A stretch of DNA of 64,000 nt from Apium graveolens (Eukaryota > Streptophyta > Magnoliopsida > Apiales > Apiaceae): positions 4,482,239-4,546,238 of the forward strand of contig NC_133657.1 in the NCBI RefSeq assembly GCF_009905375.1, given 5' to 3'. The notes under the pieces are model-generated. The model saw only the letters and a list, made by a program, of their open reading frames with translations, was not told the DNA's origin and searched no databases. A program made the translations under genes and the position numbers. Shown piece by piece: positions 1-10,860 of the stretch; the first letter of the stretch is position 1, and each line of letters begins with the position of its first letter.

Positions 1-1
1 A

Positions 2-1118
2 CATGTTTTCCTTAAATCACTTACTAAAGAGAACATGAGAATTAAAGAGAATAATCTGTTTTTAAGTGATAGGAATGCTATGTTAGAGGGTAAGGTAATT
101 GAGCTTGAAAATATTAAAATCAAATGATTATCTATTGAGAGTGAACTAGAAGAGTCTGTTAAGAAAGTAGAAATTCTTTCTAAACAACTAGAACGTGGGA
201 AAGAGGTAATCAAGGCCTGGAAAACATCTAGGGATGTTAGTGCTCAATTTGCCAAAGTTCAAGGAATTGAATCTTTCTGTGAGAATGCCTGGAAGAAAAA
301 CAAAAAGGAAATGAAATTGATTGATGGACTGTCAACGGATGTGGAATCAACGGATGATGAAAGTCATCCGTTGAAGGAAGAAAAGGAGCATCCGTTGAAG
401 GCTGATCAGTTGAAACAGGCAAATGATCCTAAAAAGGATAATTTGAAAAATCTCAATAAGAAGTTGGTTCAACTTCCAAGAACTTTGTCAAAGAAGAAGC
501 TAGCACATCCAAAGATGCTAGTAAGGTGAATATAGGACACATGACTTTAGATCAGTTGAAGAATAGGCTCAAGTTGGTTGAGAATAAAAAGGAAACTAAA
601 AGAAAATCTAATAGAAATGGGAAGGTAGGGATTAACAAACACAACAACTACACACCTGATAAGTATGCTCCTAGAAAAAGTTGTGTGCATTGTAGTAGTG
701 TTAATCATCTATCTGTTAACTGCAAATCTGTAAAGAATGCTCCCATGCCTTTATCTTCTTCCATGCCTAACATGTTTATGTCACCACTGCATGTTATGCC
801 TGTTATGTCTCAACAGAATCCTCATGCACATTTTGCAAATATGCCATATATTAATAATCCTTATTTTGCTGCATTTTGTATGCCTCAAATGCCATACAAC
901 ATGCCTATGTGGAATAACATGTTTGCACAATCTATGCCTTATCAAATTCAACCAAATATGCTAAATGATTCTATGACTAACCCTACACTTCAACCAACTA
1001 CATCTGAGACCAAGGCTGACTCAAAGTTACCTAAGTCAAAAGGTGCAGGAAGTGTGAAGTCTAGGAAAAAGACTAACAAGGCTGGACCCAAGGAAACTTA
1101 GGTACCAAAATCAACTTG
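2..1118 (+). pseudogene. gag of element A, 3' part, broken
   Basis: Sirevirus Gag would form the cytoplasmic virus-like particle. The frame opens at base 2 inside a coiled-coil-like Leu/Glu/Lys-rich stretch, stops at a TGA near 125, continues, and shifts frame between about 450 and 525. The second half (526-1101) has a CCHC zinc knuckle (C-X2-C-X4-H-X4-C, codons at 682-723) followed by a Met/Pro/Asn-rich tail, then a basic stretch ending at a stop where element D still has Trp in its Trp-Val-Pro-Lys end. The stretch at 330-400 holds four copies of the TCAACGGAT/ATCCGTTGA motif inside the coding frame. Homology to the gag of D is obvious along the whole length. Confidence 0.85.
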
Positions 1119-1134
1119 ATTTGATTTTGTTGTG

Positions 1135-2923
1135 TCCAGGGAAAAAGAAGGAATCTATGGTACTTGGACAGTGGTTGTTCAAGGCACATGACAGGAGATT
1201 TCACCCTGCTCACAGAGTTCAAGGAGAGAGCTGACCCTAGCATAACCTTTGGAGATGACAACAAAGGGTTCACTATGAGATATGGCTTGATTTCAAAGGA
1301 AAATGTCATCATTGATGAAGTTGCACTAGTTGATGGTCTCAAACACAATCTATTGAGCATCAGTCAACTATGTGACTGAGGGAATACTGTTTCCTTCAAT
1401 TCTGAAGCCTGTGTTGTTACCAGTAAGAAGGACTAACTGGAGTTAGAAAAGGGAATGTGTACTTAGCCGACTTCAACTCTACAAATGCAGAATCAATCAC
1501 TTGTCTTTTCAGCAAAGCAAGTCAAGATGAAAGTTGGCTATGGCACAAGAAGCTGTCCCATTTGAATTTCAAGACAATGAATGATCTAGTCAAAAAGGAC
1601 TTAGTTAGAGGAATGCCTCTAGTGAATTCTCAAGGGATGGACTGTGTGATGCTTGTCAGAAAGGAAAGCAAAAGAGAGCATCATTCAGTAAGAAGCTTGA
1701 ATCAGCAATTGATGAACCATTACAACTACTACACATGGATCTTTTTGGACCAGTCAATGTATTGTCAATTTCAAGGAAAAGATATTGCCTAGTGCTTGTA
1801 GATGATTTCTCAAAGTTTTCATGGACCTATTTTCTTGGCTCAAAGGATGAAGCTAGTGAAATCATTATCAATCATATCAAGCAAGTCAAAAACCATCCAG
1901 ATTTCAAAGTAAGGAATATCAGGAGTGACAATGGAACTTAGTTCAGGAATTCTACCATGAGGTTGTTCTGCGAAGAAAATGGGATCATGCATGAGTTCTC
2001 AGCTCCAAGGACTCCACAACAAAATGGTGTGGTGGAAAGGAAGAACATATCACTAATTAAAGCTGCAAGAACAATGCTTGAAGAGTCAAAACTCCCAACA
2101 TATTTTGGCTGAGGTTGTTAACTGTGCATGTTACACTCAGAATATTTCTCTAATTAATCAGGCAAAAGACATGACTCCCTATCAATTGTTCAAGAGAAGA
2201 AAACCAACCTTAAACTTCCTTCATGTCTTTGGTTGCAAATGCTACATTCTAAGGAACCAACCTGATCACAAAGGCAAGTTTGATGCAAAGGCCGATGAAG
2301 GGATATTTGTTGGTTATTCTGCCGAAAAATCATATAGGGTCTACAATCTAAGAACCAACATTGTTATAGAATCTGTGCATGTTGTGTTTGATGATAAAAA
2401 AGATTGATGGACTAACAGATGAGGGACACCATGAAGGACTCAAATTTGACAATATTGAGATATATTGTGATGACAGTGAAGATGAGAATGATGGAGAAGT
2501 CACTTCAAAAAGGATTCAAAATTTGCCTTTGGATAATGCACAAAATGCTGCATCAGTTGAAAGTCATAACTCAGCATCCGTTGACAGAAGTAATGCAGCA
2601 TCCGTTGAAAGAAAAAATGCATCATCCGTTGAAAGACAAAATGCATCATCCGTTGAAGTACATAATGGAGCATCCGTTGATCATAGTTCATCAACGAATA
2701 ATCAAATTACATCATCAGTTGATAGAACTCCCAGTTCCTTGCAAAGGACCAATAACTCAGGGGGAGTTTCAACTAATCAACACTCAATCTCACATCATAA
2801 CAACACTGAGGTCACCTCATCTAGAGCTAATCTACCATCGCAAAGGAAATGGACCAAGAATCATCCCTTTGAACTAATCATTGGTGATGCAACATCTAAG
2901 GTGCAAACTAGAAGGGCTACTTA
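1135..2923 (+). pseudogene. pol protease and integrase of element A, broken
   Basis: The retroviral-type aspartic protease motif DSGCSRHMTG is encoded from about 1166. It is followed by the pre-integrase segment (LWHKKLSHLN, about 1540-1570) and the integrase core with MDLFGPVNV at 1735 and SDNGT near 1925. Stops interrupt it at 1377 (TGA where D reads Arg) and 1939 (TAG where the family reads Glu), and several frameshifts lie between 1378 and 2110. The integrase C-terminal part (GCKCYILRN, GIFVGYS) runs to about 2400. The acidic linker between integrase and reverse transcriptase (2420-2920) has a run of ASVE/ASVD peptides made by in-frame copies of the family DNA motif. In life it would process the polyprotein and insert the cDNA; this copy cannot. 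Confidence 0.85.
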
Positions 2924-2972
2924 AGATGAATGTCTATACAGTAGTTTTCTGTCACAGGAGGAACCTAAGAGA

Positions 2973-4487
2973 GTGGAAGAAGCTCTATTGGATCCATATT
3001 GGATTGTAGCTATGAAAGAGGAGCTAAACCAATTTGAGAGGAACAAAGTATGGAAGCTGGTACCCAAGCCAAAGAACAAGAGTTCTATTGACACAAAATG
3101 GGTATTCAGAAATAAGATGGATAAAAATGGCATTGTCATAAGGAATAAAGCTAGATTGGTTGTCAAGGGCTACTCTCATCAAGAGGGAATAGATTTTGAT
3201 GAGACATTTGCTCCTGTTGCAAGACTTGAAGCCATCAGAATTTTTCTAGCCTATGCAGCCCATGCCAATTTCAAAGTCTATCAAATGAATGTCAAGAGTG
3301 CATTTATGAATGGAGAATTAGAGGAAGAAGTCTATGTGAATCAACCTCCAGGGTTTGAAGATCCAAATTTTCCAGACCATGTGTATTATCTGTTGAAAGC
3401 ACTCTATGGACTAAAGCAAGCACCTAGAGCCTGGTATGAGACTTTGTCAAAATTTCTTCTAGATAATCACTTCACTAGAGGTACTGTTGACAAAACTCTT
3501 TTCTTTAGAAATGTTAATGGCTCTACAATACTTGTTCAAATTTATGTAGATGATATTATATTTGGTTCTACATATGATAAACTTTGTAAAAAGTTTGCTA
3601 ATTTAATGCAAAGTAAATATGAAATGAGCCTGATGGGAGAGCTAACTTATTTTCTTGGTTTACAAGTTAAACAAGTTAGTGGTGGAATTTTCATTAGTCA
3701 AACTAAATATATTTATGATCTTTTAAAGAAGTTTGACTTAATGGAATGTTCATCTGCAAAAACTCCCATGGCTACTGCCACTAAGCTTGAATTAAACAAG
3801 GCTGAAAAGTTTGTGGACATTACAAGCTATAGAGGCATGGTTGGTTCACTTCTATATTTAACTGCTAGTAGACCTGATATAATGTTTTCTACATGTCTTT
3901 GTGCTATATTTCAAGTTGATCCTAGAGAATCTCACTTAGTTGCTATTAAAAGAATTTTCAGATATCTCAAAGGGACTCCAAATCTAGGAATTTGGTACCC
4001 TAGAGAGTCTGGTTTTGATCTAATTGGCTACTCAGATGCATATTATGCAGGTTGCAAAATAGATAGGAAAAGTACAACTGGCACCTACCAATTTCTAGGG
4101 AATAAGCTTGTGTCATGGTTCAGTAAGAAGCAAAATTATGTTTCTACATCAACAGCTGAGGCTGAGTACATTGCTGCTGGTAGTTGCTGTGCACAGATAT
4201 TATGGATGAGGAATCAACTATTTGAATATGGGCTAAATGTTGACAAAATTCCAATATTTTGTGACAACACAAGTGCCATTGGCGTTACTGAAAATCCAGT
4301 GCAGCATTCAAGAACCAAGCACATTGACATCAAGTACCACTTCATAAGGGAACATGTGATGAATGGTACAGTGGAACTTTATTTTGTTCCAAGTGAAAAA
4401 CAAATTGCAGACATCTTTACCAAGCCACTTGATGAATCAACATTCACAAAGTTGGTAAGTGAGCTAGGTATGCTTAATTTTTCTTAA
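2973..4487 (+). CDS. Reverse transcriptase-RNase H frame of element A, catalytic residue changed
   Basis: A single open frame of 504 codons covers the whole copia reverse transcriptase and RNase H. Visible landmarks are the start region WKLVPKP (residues 27-33), the motif A region QMNVKSAF (104-111), YVDD (191-194), the RNase H entry SDAYYAG (354-360), the AEAEY/CDN region further on, and the C-terminal tail [11 protein letters not shown] typical of Ty1/copia. Family members including element D read QMDVKSAF, so the first metal-binding Asp is Asn106 here (codon AAT at 3288-3290). The conserved SDAD of RNase H reads SDAY. The upstream pol frame is broken, so no complete Pol can be made. The open frame is probably chance survival, not function. 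Confidence 0.85.
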   Translation: MEEALLDPYWIVAMKEELNQFERNKVWKLVPKPKNKSSIDTKWVFRNKMDKNGIVIRNKARLVVKGYSHQEGIDFDETFAPVARLEAIRIFLAYAAHANFKVYQMNVKSAFMNGELEEEVYVNQPPGFEDPNFPDHVYYLLKALYGLKQAPRAWYETLSKFLLDNHFTRGTVDKTLFFRNVNGSTILVQIYVDDIIFGSTYDKLCKKFANLMQSKYEMSLMGELTYFLGLQVKQVSGGIFISQTKYIYDLLKKFDLMECSSAKTPMATATKLELNKAEKFVDITSYRGMVGSLLYLTASRPDIMFSTCLCAIFQVDPRESHLVAIKRIFRYLKGTPNLGIWYPRESGFDLIGYSDAYYAGCKIDRKSTTGTYQFLGNKLVSWFSKKQNYVSTSTAEAEYIAAGSCCAQILWMRNQLFEYGLNVDKIPIFCDNTSAIGVTENPVQHSRTKHIDIKYHFIREHVMNGTVELYFVPSEKQIADIFTKPLDESTFTKLVSELGMLNFS

Positions 4488-5042
4488 TTTCATGTCCAAA
4501 TTGTAATTTGTCATGTAGCCTGAAATGAATTTGTTGCAAGAGCAAAATTGGCTTTAAGTAAAGTTTATTCTATCAATGGATATTTTCTATCCGTTGAAAG
4601 CCAAAGTTGTTCCATCAACGGATGTTCATTATCCGTTGAAAGACAAATACATTTATGGAAATTTTGTCCTTGAACGGATAAAACTGTGTTAATCTTCAAC
4701 GGATGACCGTTTACCTCATCCGTTGAACTGTCACATCAGTAGATTTAAGTGAATCACAGCCGTTGATTCTATTTTATTAACTGTTGATACATATATACAT
4801 AGTTGTATGTATTTGTATTAAAGGTAGTTTTTAGAATTCAAACCATTTTTCTTTTATTCTTAAACGGCTGTAATTTACTTAAAAATATTGTTTAATCATT
4901 CTCTTTATGTTTTAATTTGAGAAAGTATAAAAGCCCCTTTGAATTCTTATTTTCACTTTACGCTTTCTTGAAATTTCAAAAGCTTTTACTCTCTTTCTCT
5001 CTCAAAACTCTCAACTTTTTTCTGTAACTTCTACCCACAACA
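4488..5042 (+). repeat. Untranslated linker between pol and third ORF, motif-rich
   Basis: No coding frame is seen. The first half contains five intact TCAACGGAT/ATCCGTTGA copies in both orientations between about 4588 and 4728, with an inverted pair around 4615-4640. The second half is AT-rich and ends in a pyrimidine-rich stretch (CTCTCTTTCTCTC, about 4990-5003) just before the ATG at 5043. The homologous linker of element D lies at 52915-53457 and has the same motif clusters. A promoter or splice acceptor for the downstream ORF could sit here, but I can point only to the pyrimidine tract. Confidence 0.6.
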
Positions 5043-8000
5043 ATGGCACCAGTAGTAAAGCTAATGTCCCAATCTGGTTTTGTCTATGAGAAAAATAATT
5101 TCGTAGCTTTGGTGGAAAAGAATGAAGCCCACTCAGATTATCATAAGATGATGGATTTCATCAAGAACTGCAAACTGAGCTATACAATGCTGGAAGCCCC
5201 AATGATTTACTGTGAGGTAGTTGAGGAGATTTGGACAACTGTTGGGTTCAACCTCACTGATATGACCATCTCCTTCTCTCTCAACGGTAAGGATTACTGT
5301 ATTAATTCTGATGATATACAATCCTGTTTTAAATTACCTGAAAACAATGCCATGACACCACACACTGATAATGATGTATCTAGCATGTTAGATTCCATAG
5401 GCTATTCCCTTGATTCTACTAGTTTAGGCAGTATTAAGAGAAAAGGCCTTAGGAAAGAGTGGATTTTTCTCAGTGATGCCTTTATCAAGGTTTTCTCTGG
5501 GAAAATTAGTAATTTTGATGCAATAACTTCATCTCTTGTTAATATGCTCTATATGCTGGTTTCTGATAGGTACTATAATTTTAGCAACTATGTTATGCTA
5601 GAATTGGGTACTAGGTTAGGTAACAAGGCTAATAGAACTCATAACATCTATTATGCTAGATTCTTTATGTTATTGGCTAACCATGTTGTTGAAGGTTTGG
5701 TCATAAATAATGAGAGTAATAAACTCAAATGCTGGGTACAAGAGAAGAGGGTCCTTGCAGACCTTTTGAGGATTGACCTCAACAGTAAGGTGCCACTGGT
5801 ATACTTACCAATAATGGCTGCACCTCAGGTAAGTAAGGTAAATACTTCTTCAACTCCTACTACTTCCAACCCCAATATTTCTTTGCCTTCAATTGTGGCC
5901 ATGGGATCTGTGTCAATGCCCCAACAGATTCCTACCAAGGCCACCAAACCTAAAGTTTCAAAACCTAAGTCAAAGAAAGCCACCTCTGTTGTCTCTCAAA
6001 AGACAACAGTTGTAACAACTACCATAAACCCTGAGGGGAGTGAACAGGGTGTTAGTGGTGAGGGGAGGGGTGAACATAAAGAAAACCCCCAGAATAAGGT
6101 AGGAGAGGTGAGTGGTACCCAAGCTAGCAAAGCCACAGTTTCTCAAAAGACTGTGGTGGTTGAAAGGATTCAAACTCATCCCTAGTTGCACCCTCCCAAA
6201 AGGGTGTAGCTATTGAAAATAGTCCCCAACCAGGGACACAAAACAAAAGAGGGAGGGACACTGAAGCCACACACTCTCCTGTAAAAGCCTTCACAAGAAG
6301 AAAGAAGATCAAAACCCTAGTTTCAACACTGGGTGCACACACTGCACAGATACAATCACTTGTATCTATGCCTTCACAAATTCAGCTTGATGTGACTCCA
6401 ACAAATGTGGAGTCACAGCCCCATTCTCTCAAAATTGACACACACCAACCACCAAATTCTCCATCACCATCCCTGGATGTGGACATGATTTTCACATCAA
6501 TTCCTGATTCTCCCTCTTTAAAACTCAAGGAGGAGCCCCACTCAAGTACTGGTGATCATCATCTTTTAGATGATTTGTTGGATCATCAACCAATTCTTTC
6601 AGACCTAGTTGAAGAATCTGTGTCACTTAATTTAAAATCAATCCACACAGATTCAACAATTATGTCACTTTCAATTTCTACTTCTTTTCCTTCTTCAACG
6701 GATATTCCTCATCCGTTGACAAGTGGTTGTTCTTCAACGGATAAGCTTAACAGCAGTTATCCGTTGATACCATTAGTTTCAACTTCAACGGATATTCTTT
6801 ATCCGTTGATGGTCTCTACACAAACAACTGAATTAACTCCAAGTGTAGAAGACATGGTTACTGTACAATCACTTCTAGGGCTGAGGGAAGGGAGTGAAAA
6901 CTTGAGTGAGAGGCTGGGTTGCTCCCAGGCAAAAGGAGAGCTTGAGAGTCTAAATATGCATACTATTTCTTCCAGCATGGCAAAAGAAAGTGAGAGGAGT
7001 ACCACCTTAGTAGGTGAAGGTGAGGGTGTGAGGAATGTGAGCCAGGGGGAGCCCCTGATGCAAGAAAAGAGAGAAATTGAGAGAAAAATAGGTACATGAG
7101 GTACAAGGATGGATCCAGCCATTGCTAGTGAGTCAATGATTGTGGATGATGCTGGCAAGGAAAGACAATTTCAGCAACATTACAGAGCTGAAATTGATAA
7201 CATTTCCTTGGATGCTGACACTTTTACTCATCCTGTGTCAGCCTATCAATTGGTGGCTACCCAGGGCAATGAGGAGGCAGAAAAGATTTTAAACCTAGTA
7301 CATACTTCAGAATCTCTACTAAGGGATAAAGCTGCTTTCAATATGATGCCTTCTACAGCTGGAGAGCCATCTGAAGAATTTGGAGTAAATTCTAATGATG
7401 ATGACTCTGGTTCTTTTGATGGAAGCATGAGCTTAGGGGGAGATGAAGGCCCAAGCTCTATTCCAGAGTTACCTGAATGGGCATTGACAAAGGAGTCTAC
7501 ACCAGGGCATTTCAATGTATCCTTAGTCAAACAAGTCATGGCTATCCAAAAGGCAATTCAGGAAACTTCCAATGCTGGTACTAAGGCCATTCTCTAAGCC
7601 CACTTAGATTCTCTACATCTCATGAAGCTACAATAATTAAGACAGAATCTAAGTGTGGATGAACTCAAAAAGGATATAGCTGACTTAAAGTCCTATAATA
7701 CTGAGAAGCTGGATACAATCATGCCCTTTGGTACTATGCAGGAACTGTTACTGAGACTGAGAAGAGAATTAGATGCTTACAAGAAGATGTCCAAATTGGA
7801 GGAAAGAGTTCAAATTATTGAAAACTCTATGGTGACCATTCTTCAAAATCAACAGTCTCAGACTAGTCTTCTAATGCAACTGGCTAAAGCATAGGGCTTG
7901 ACCCCTCTCCTTGATGATAACAAAAAGGGGGAGAATAAAGGGGAAGGGGAGCCATCTACACACATTCAAATATCAAAAGTGCTAGTTCCTGCCATCACTA

Positions 8001-9596
8001 CTTCTCCAACACTTCAAATCAAAGGAAAGCTTGATAGAATTGATCTAATCCAGCTAGCAGCAGCTGAAATGAAGGTGAAAGAGCAAAGGAAGAAAATTGA
8101 TGAAAGGATGCAACAAGTGTTTGGTTCTACAACTGCAAAATCTCTATATGTGAAACATAGCACAAAAGTTGAGCCAATCATTATGGAGCACAAGCCAGTA
8201 AGGAGGAATAAGGTTGGAGAAACCCTTTCAAGGAACCTGAATCTCATGGTACTCAGGCCAACCACTAGATTCAACAAGGACTCTACAAAGAACCCTCTAA
8301 CTCCTGCTTAGCTAAAAGAAGTGGATTTTCCTCTTCCAAAGCCTGATGAAGACAAAGTTTTGGGTGGTAACATCATAAAGCACAAAGAGACCAAGGATGT
8401 AGTGGAAAGAATGAATATGGCTATCATCTATAGAGAGGGAAAGAGTATCTGTGTGATTCAAGGACATCCCAAATTCTCAATAGCCAAGAGGAAAGAGACC
8501 ATGAGGTTAAAGGAAGAAGCTAAAAAGCTGAAGGCTGACAAAAGAGCACAAGCAAAGCTTGAAAAATAGCTAAAGTCAAGTCAAATTGAAGAAAAGAAGA
8601 ATATTGAAGACAAGAGTGAAGGAAACAAGACTGAAAGCATAAGGTGCGGATATGGGGAATATGGTTGGTGAAAGTGTGGAAGAAGAAAGTGAGGAAAGAA
8701 AGAAATGGCAGAAGGGTAACAGAAAGAAGGTTAGGGCAAAAAGGAAGAGTGAAGATGAGACTGAAGTAATCCAATCAAAATCCAAACCAGTACCTTCCAT
8801 TCCTGAACCTTTTGTTGCTAATCCCAGTATCAATATCCATGGTGAACCAATCATCCCCAAAGAGGAACCTATTGATTGGGAAACCATTAAACTGCCTACC
8901 TTCTTAACTACTTCTCCACCACCAAAGGAACTGAAAAGAAAATCCAAATCCACACCTCCCCCAACCTCAAGTAAATTCACTCAGAAACATAAACTTAAGC
9001 CTAAGCCATAAGCCTCAAAGGATGATTATGTTCACAATTGTGACATAAAAAAATATACAGATATTGAACTCTACCTGGATGAGCTGGAGGAAGTAAGGGG
9101 AATAAATGCCTATGGACAGCTACCAGAAAGGCTAGTGTTCAAGTATAAAGGAAGTGTGGAAATGACTTGGCCTCTTTAAAGAATTCTAAATGAGGGCTAT
9201 TCTACCTTGATTAGAGTCTACTCAGCTATAAAAAGGGACATTGGTTTTACCAGGACTGCCAAGACTGAGATTCTCAACAAGATTGCCAACATAAGGAAGA
9301 CTTGGTGGGAGTCAAATTCCTTGCCTAGAACATTACTCATCCCAGAGCATGGAAATACAATTCATAAATCACCTCATTGGTTAATGGAGTTCAGAGACAA
9401 TAAAGAAGTCAGAAGATTTTTCAGACTTGAAGACCAACTTAAGATTGCCAGTAATGAAACTCTCAAGGACATGCAATCTAAGTTGGATATCAGTGATGTA
9501 GATGAAGCTGAATTCTACAGACAACTCCAACTCCAAGTAGAGGAAAATGACAGGAGGCTAGGGAAGAAAAAAAGGGAACAAAGGAAAAGAAAATGA
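5043..9596 (+). pseudogene. Third (env-like) ORF of element A, about 1500 codons, broken
   Basis: This is the extra ORF downstream of pol seen in Sireviruses and called env-like; its function is not established. The start at 5043 (MAPVVK) matches the start in D (MASVVK). The order is: a conserved N-terminal domain of about 250 residues (landmarks NNFVALVEKNEAHSDY and NIYYARFFMLLANHV); a Ser/Thr/Lys/Val-rich low-complexity region; a Ser/Thr/Pro-rich middle with three inverted motif pairs (6695-6809); an acidic segment; a coiled-coil-like segment around 7655-7894; and a basic C-terminal domain ending in a Lys/Arg cluster at 9596. Stops or frameshifts occur near 6183, 7097, 7597, 7892, 8309, 8567, 9009 and 9176. 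I see no convincing signal peptide or membrane anchor. Confidence 0.8.
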
Positions 9597-9771
9597 TTTG
9601 CTCAGGCTAAAGGAGCACCCTTGGAAACACTGTAAATCTTCAACTATATCTCAGTACATACATTTTTGTAGCACTTTTGAATTTCTACTTGGTTTCAACT
9701 CATATATTTGTTAAGTGTTTTGTTATCATCAAGTTAACCCTGAATTTATGCCTACAATTCTATTAGACATA
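9597..9771 (+). other. Short 3' untranslated part of element A
   Basis: Spacer between the end of the third ORF and the polypurine tract. It is homologous to 48241-48413 and 60422-60594 in the D array. No gene is seen. Confidence 0.6.
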
Positions 9772-9784
9772 AATAGGGGGAGAT
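9772..9784 (+). promoter_or_regulatory. Polypurine tract of element A
   Basis: The purine run AATAGGGGGAGA lies directly before the LTR start TGTTAGGAAT. It is the plus-strand primer site for cDNA synthesis. The same run is seen in reverse complement beside the LTRs in the D array. Confidence 0.85.
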
Positions 9785-10860
9785 TGTTAGGAATATATGT
9801 GTATTAGTTTGATGATAAGTTAAACAAAACACTTAAGTAGAAATCTAGTGTTTGTAGCCTCAACGGATAAGACCACTTTGGCTATCCGTTGATGGAGTAG
9901 CTTTACTTAGAAATAAGTTTAGTATTATAGCACATTTTAGTCTTTGTAAATGAGTTATAATTATCAGAAGTTGTAGGAAATTATAAGTCATGTTGACTAC
10001 TAGTGGATATGCAAATAGGAGGGCTAATTGTAAATATTTCATTACTTATAATTTTGTATAAATGAATTAGTATCAACTGGTAAATTAAAGACCTTCAACA
10101 GATGAGAAGCAAAGCCTCAATGGATGTCTCTAAAGCTTCAATGGATAACATCCATCAACGGATGAGTGCATCAACGGATAAAGCTTCAACTACTAAAGCA
10201 TCAACGGATAAAGCCACCAACGGATGAAAGCTTCAATGGATGCTCAGTTCCATAGCAGTTGATAGTGACAATTCATAAGCTGACAGATGCACATGGGTTG
10301 ACAGAGACAATTGGAATGTGGTAGCCTCTTGGAGGAATCAAGAAAAAGCAGCATTTCCATTCTGGTACAAACAAGGAAGTATTCAAAGATTCACAGATTA
10401 TCTTAGATTGCATTGGACAGAGAAATGAAGAAGAAACATGTGAAGAACTATTTTATAATTGTATTTTATCTTTGTCTTCACTTGAAATACTTGGTGATAT
10501 ATAATCCAAGTTGCAGCTAGTAATTAGGTGTGAATTTTTAAGAGCTGTTTAGAAAAATTCAGAGAGAAAATCATCTAGTTTGTACTAGAAAGCAGTTGTG
10601 AACAATTCTTTGTATCACAAATTTTCTGAAATACACATATCCGGTGGAACAACAAATCCACCAGAAAATTTTTTAAAGCCTCTGTGTTCTTTACATTTGT
10701 GTTTCGAATATACATCTGTCTGCACTTGCATAAAGTAATTCACACACATCTGTTCATAATACACCTAGCTCTTAAAACTGCTCAAAACTTGAAAAAGTTT
10801 TGAGATTTACATTCAACCCCCCCTTCTGTAAATCTCATTGTTAGTTCCTTGGGAATAACA
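9785..10860 (+). repeat. 3' LTR of element A
   Basis: This 1076-bp LTR begins TGTTAGGAATATATG and ends GGGAATAACA. The limits are set by the polypurine tract on the left, the abrupt switch to foreign integrase sequence on the right, and alignment with the two D LTRs (47125-48225, 59305-60406). A hairpin-like inverted pair of the family motif lies at about 9861-9894, and a cluster of intact and decayed copies at 10090-10230. A TATA-like sequence TATAAATG is at 10057. The CCCCCCC run near 10818 and the sequence TGTAAATCTCATTGTTAG are shared by all three LTRs of the family. Confidence 0.92.

Larger units (their letters stand above)
1..10860 (+). mobile_element. Sirevirus-type Ty1/copia retrotransposon A, 5' end outside window
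   Basis: The order is gag, protease, integrase, reverse transcriptase, RNase H, a long third ORF, a polypurine tract and a 3' LTR, which is the Sirevirus (SIRE/Maximus) layout. The 5' LTR and gag start lie before the window. The right edge at 10860 is sharp: the next base begins integrase sequence of a different, older copia element (C), so A inserted into C. The 5 bp that should be duplicated, gttaa, follow at 10861-10865, but the left copy is not visible. A belongs to the same family as element D (47125-60406), with matching LTR, ORF order and TCAACGGAT motif. Several stops and frameshifts make it non-autonomous. Confidence 0.93.

Noticed and set aside
2500..2694. Minus-strand frame of 64 codons with Met/His/Phe repeats
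   Set aside because: Shadow of the in-frame ATCCGTTGA repeats in the pol linker of element A.
5043..9596. Reading the third ORF as a true retroviral envelope gene
   Set aside because: I find no convincing signal peptide, transmembrane anchor or cleavage site. The term env-like is kept only as the traditional name.
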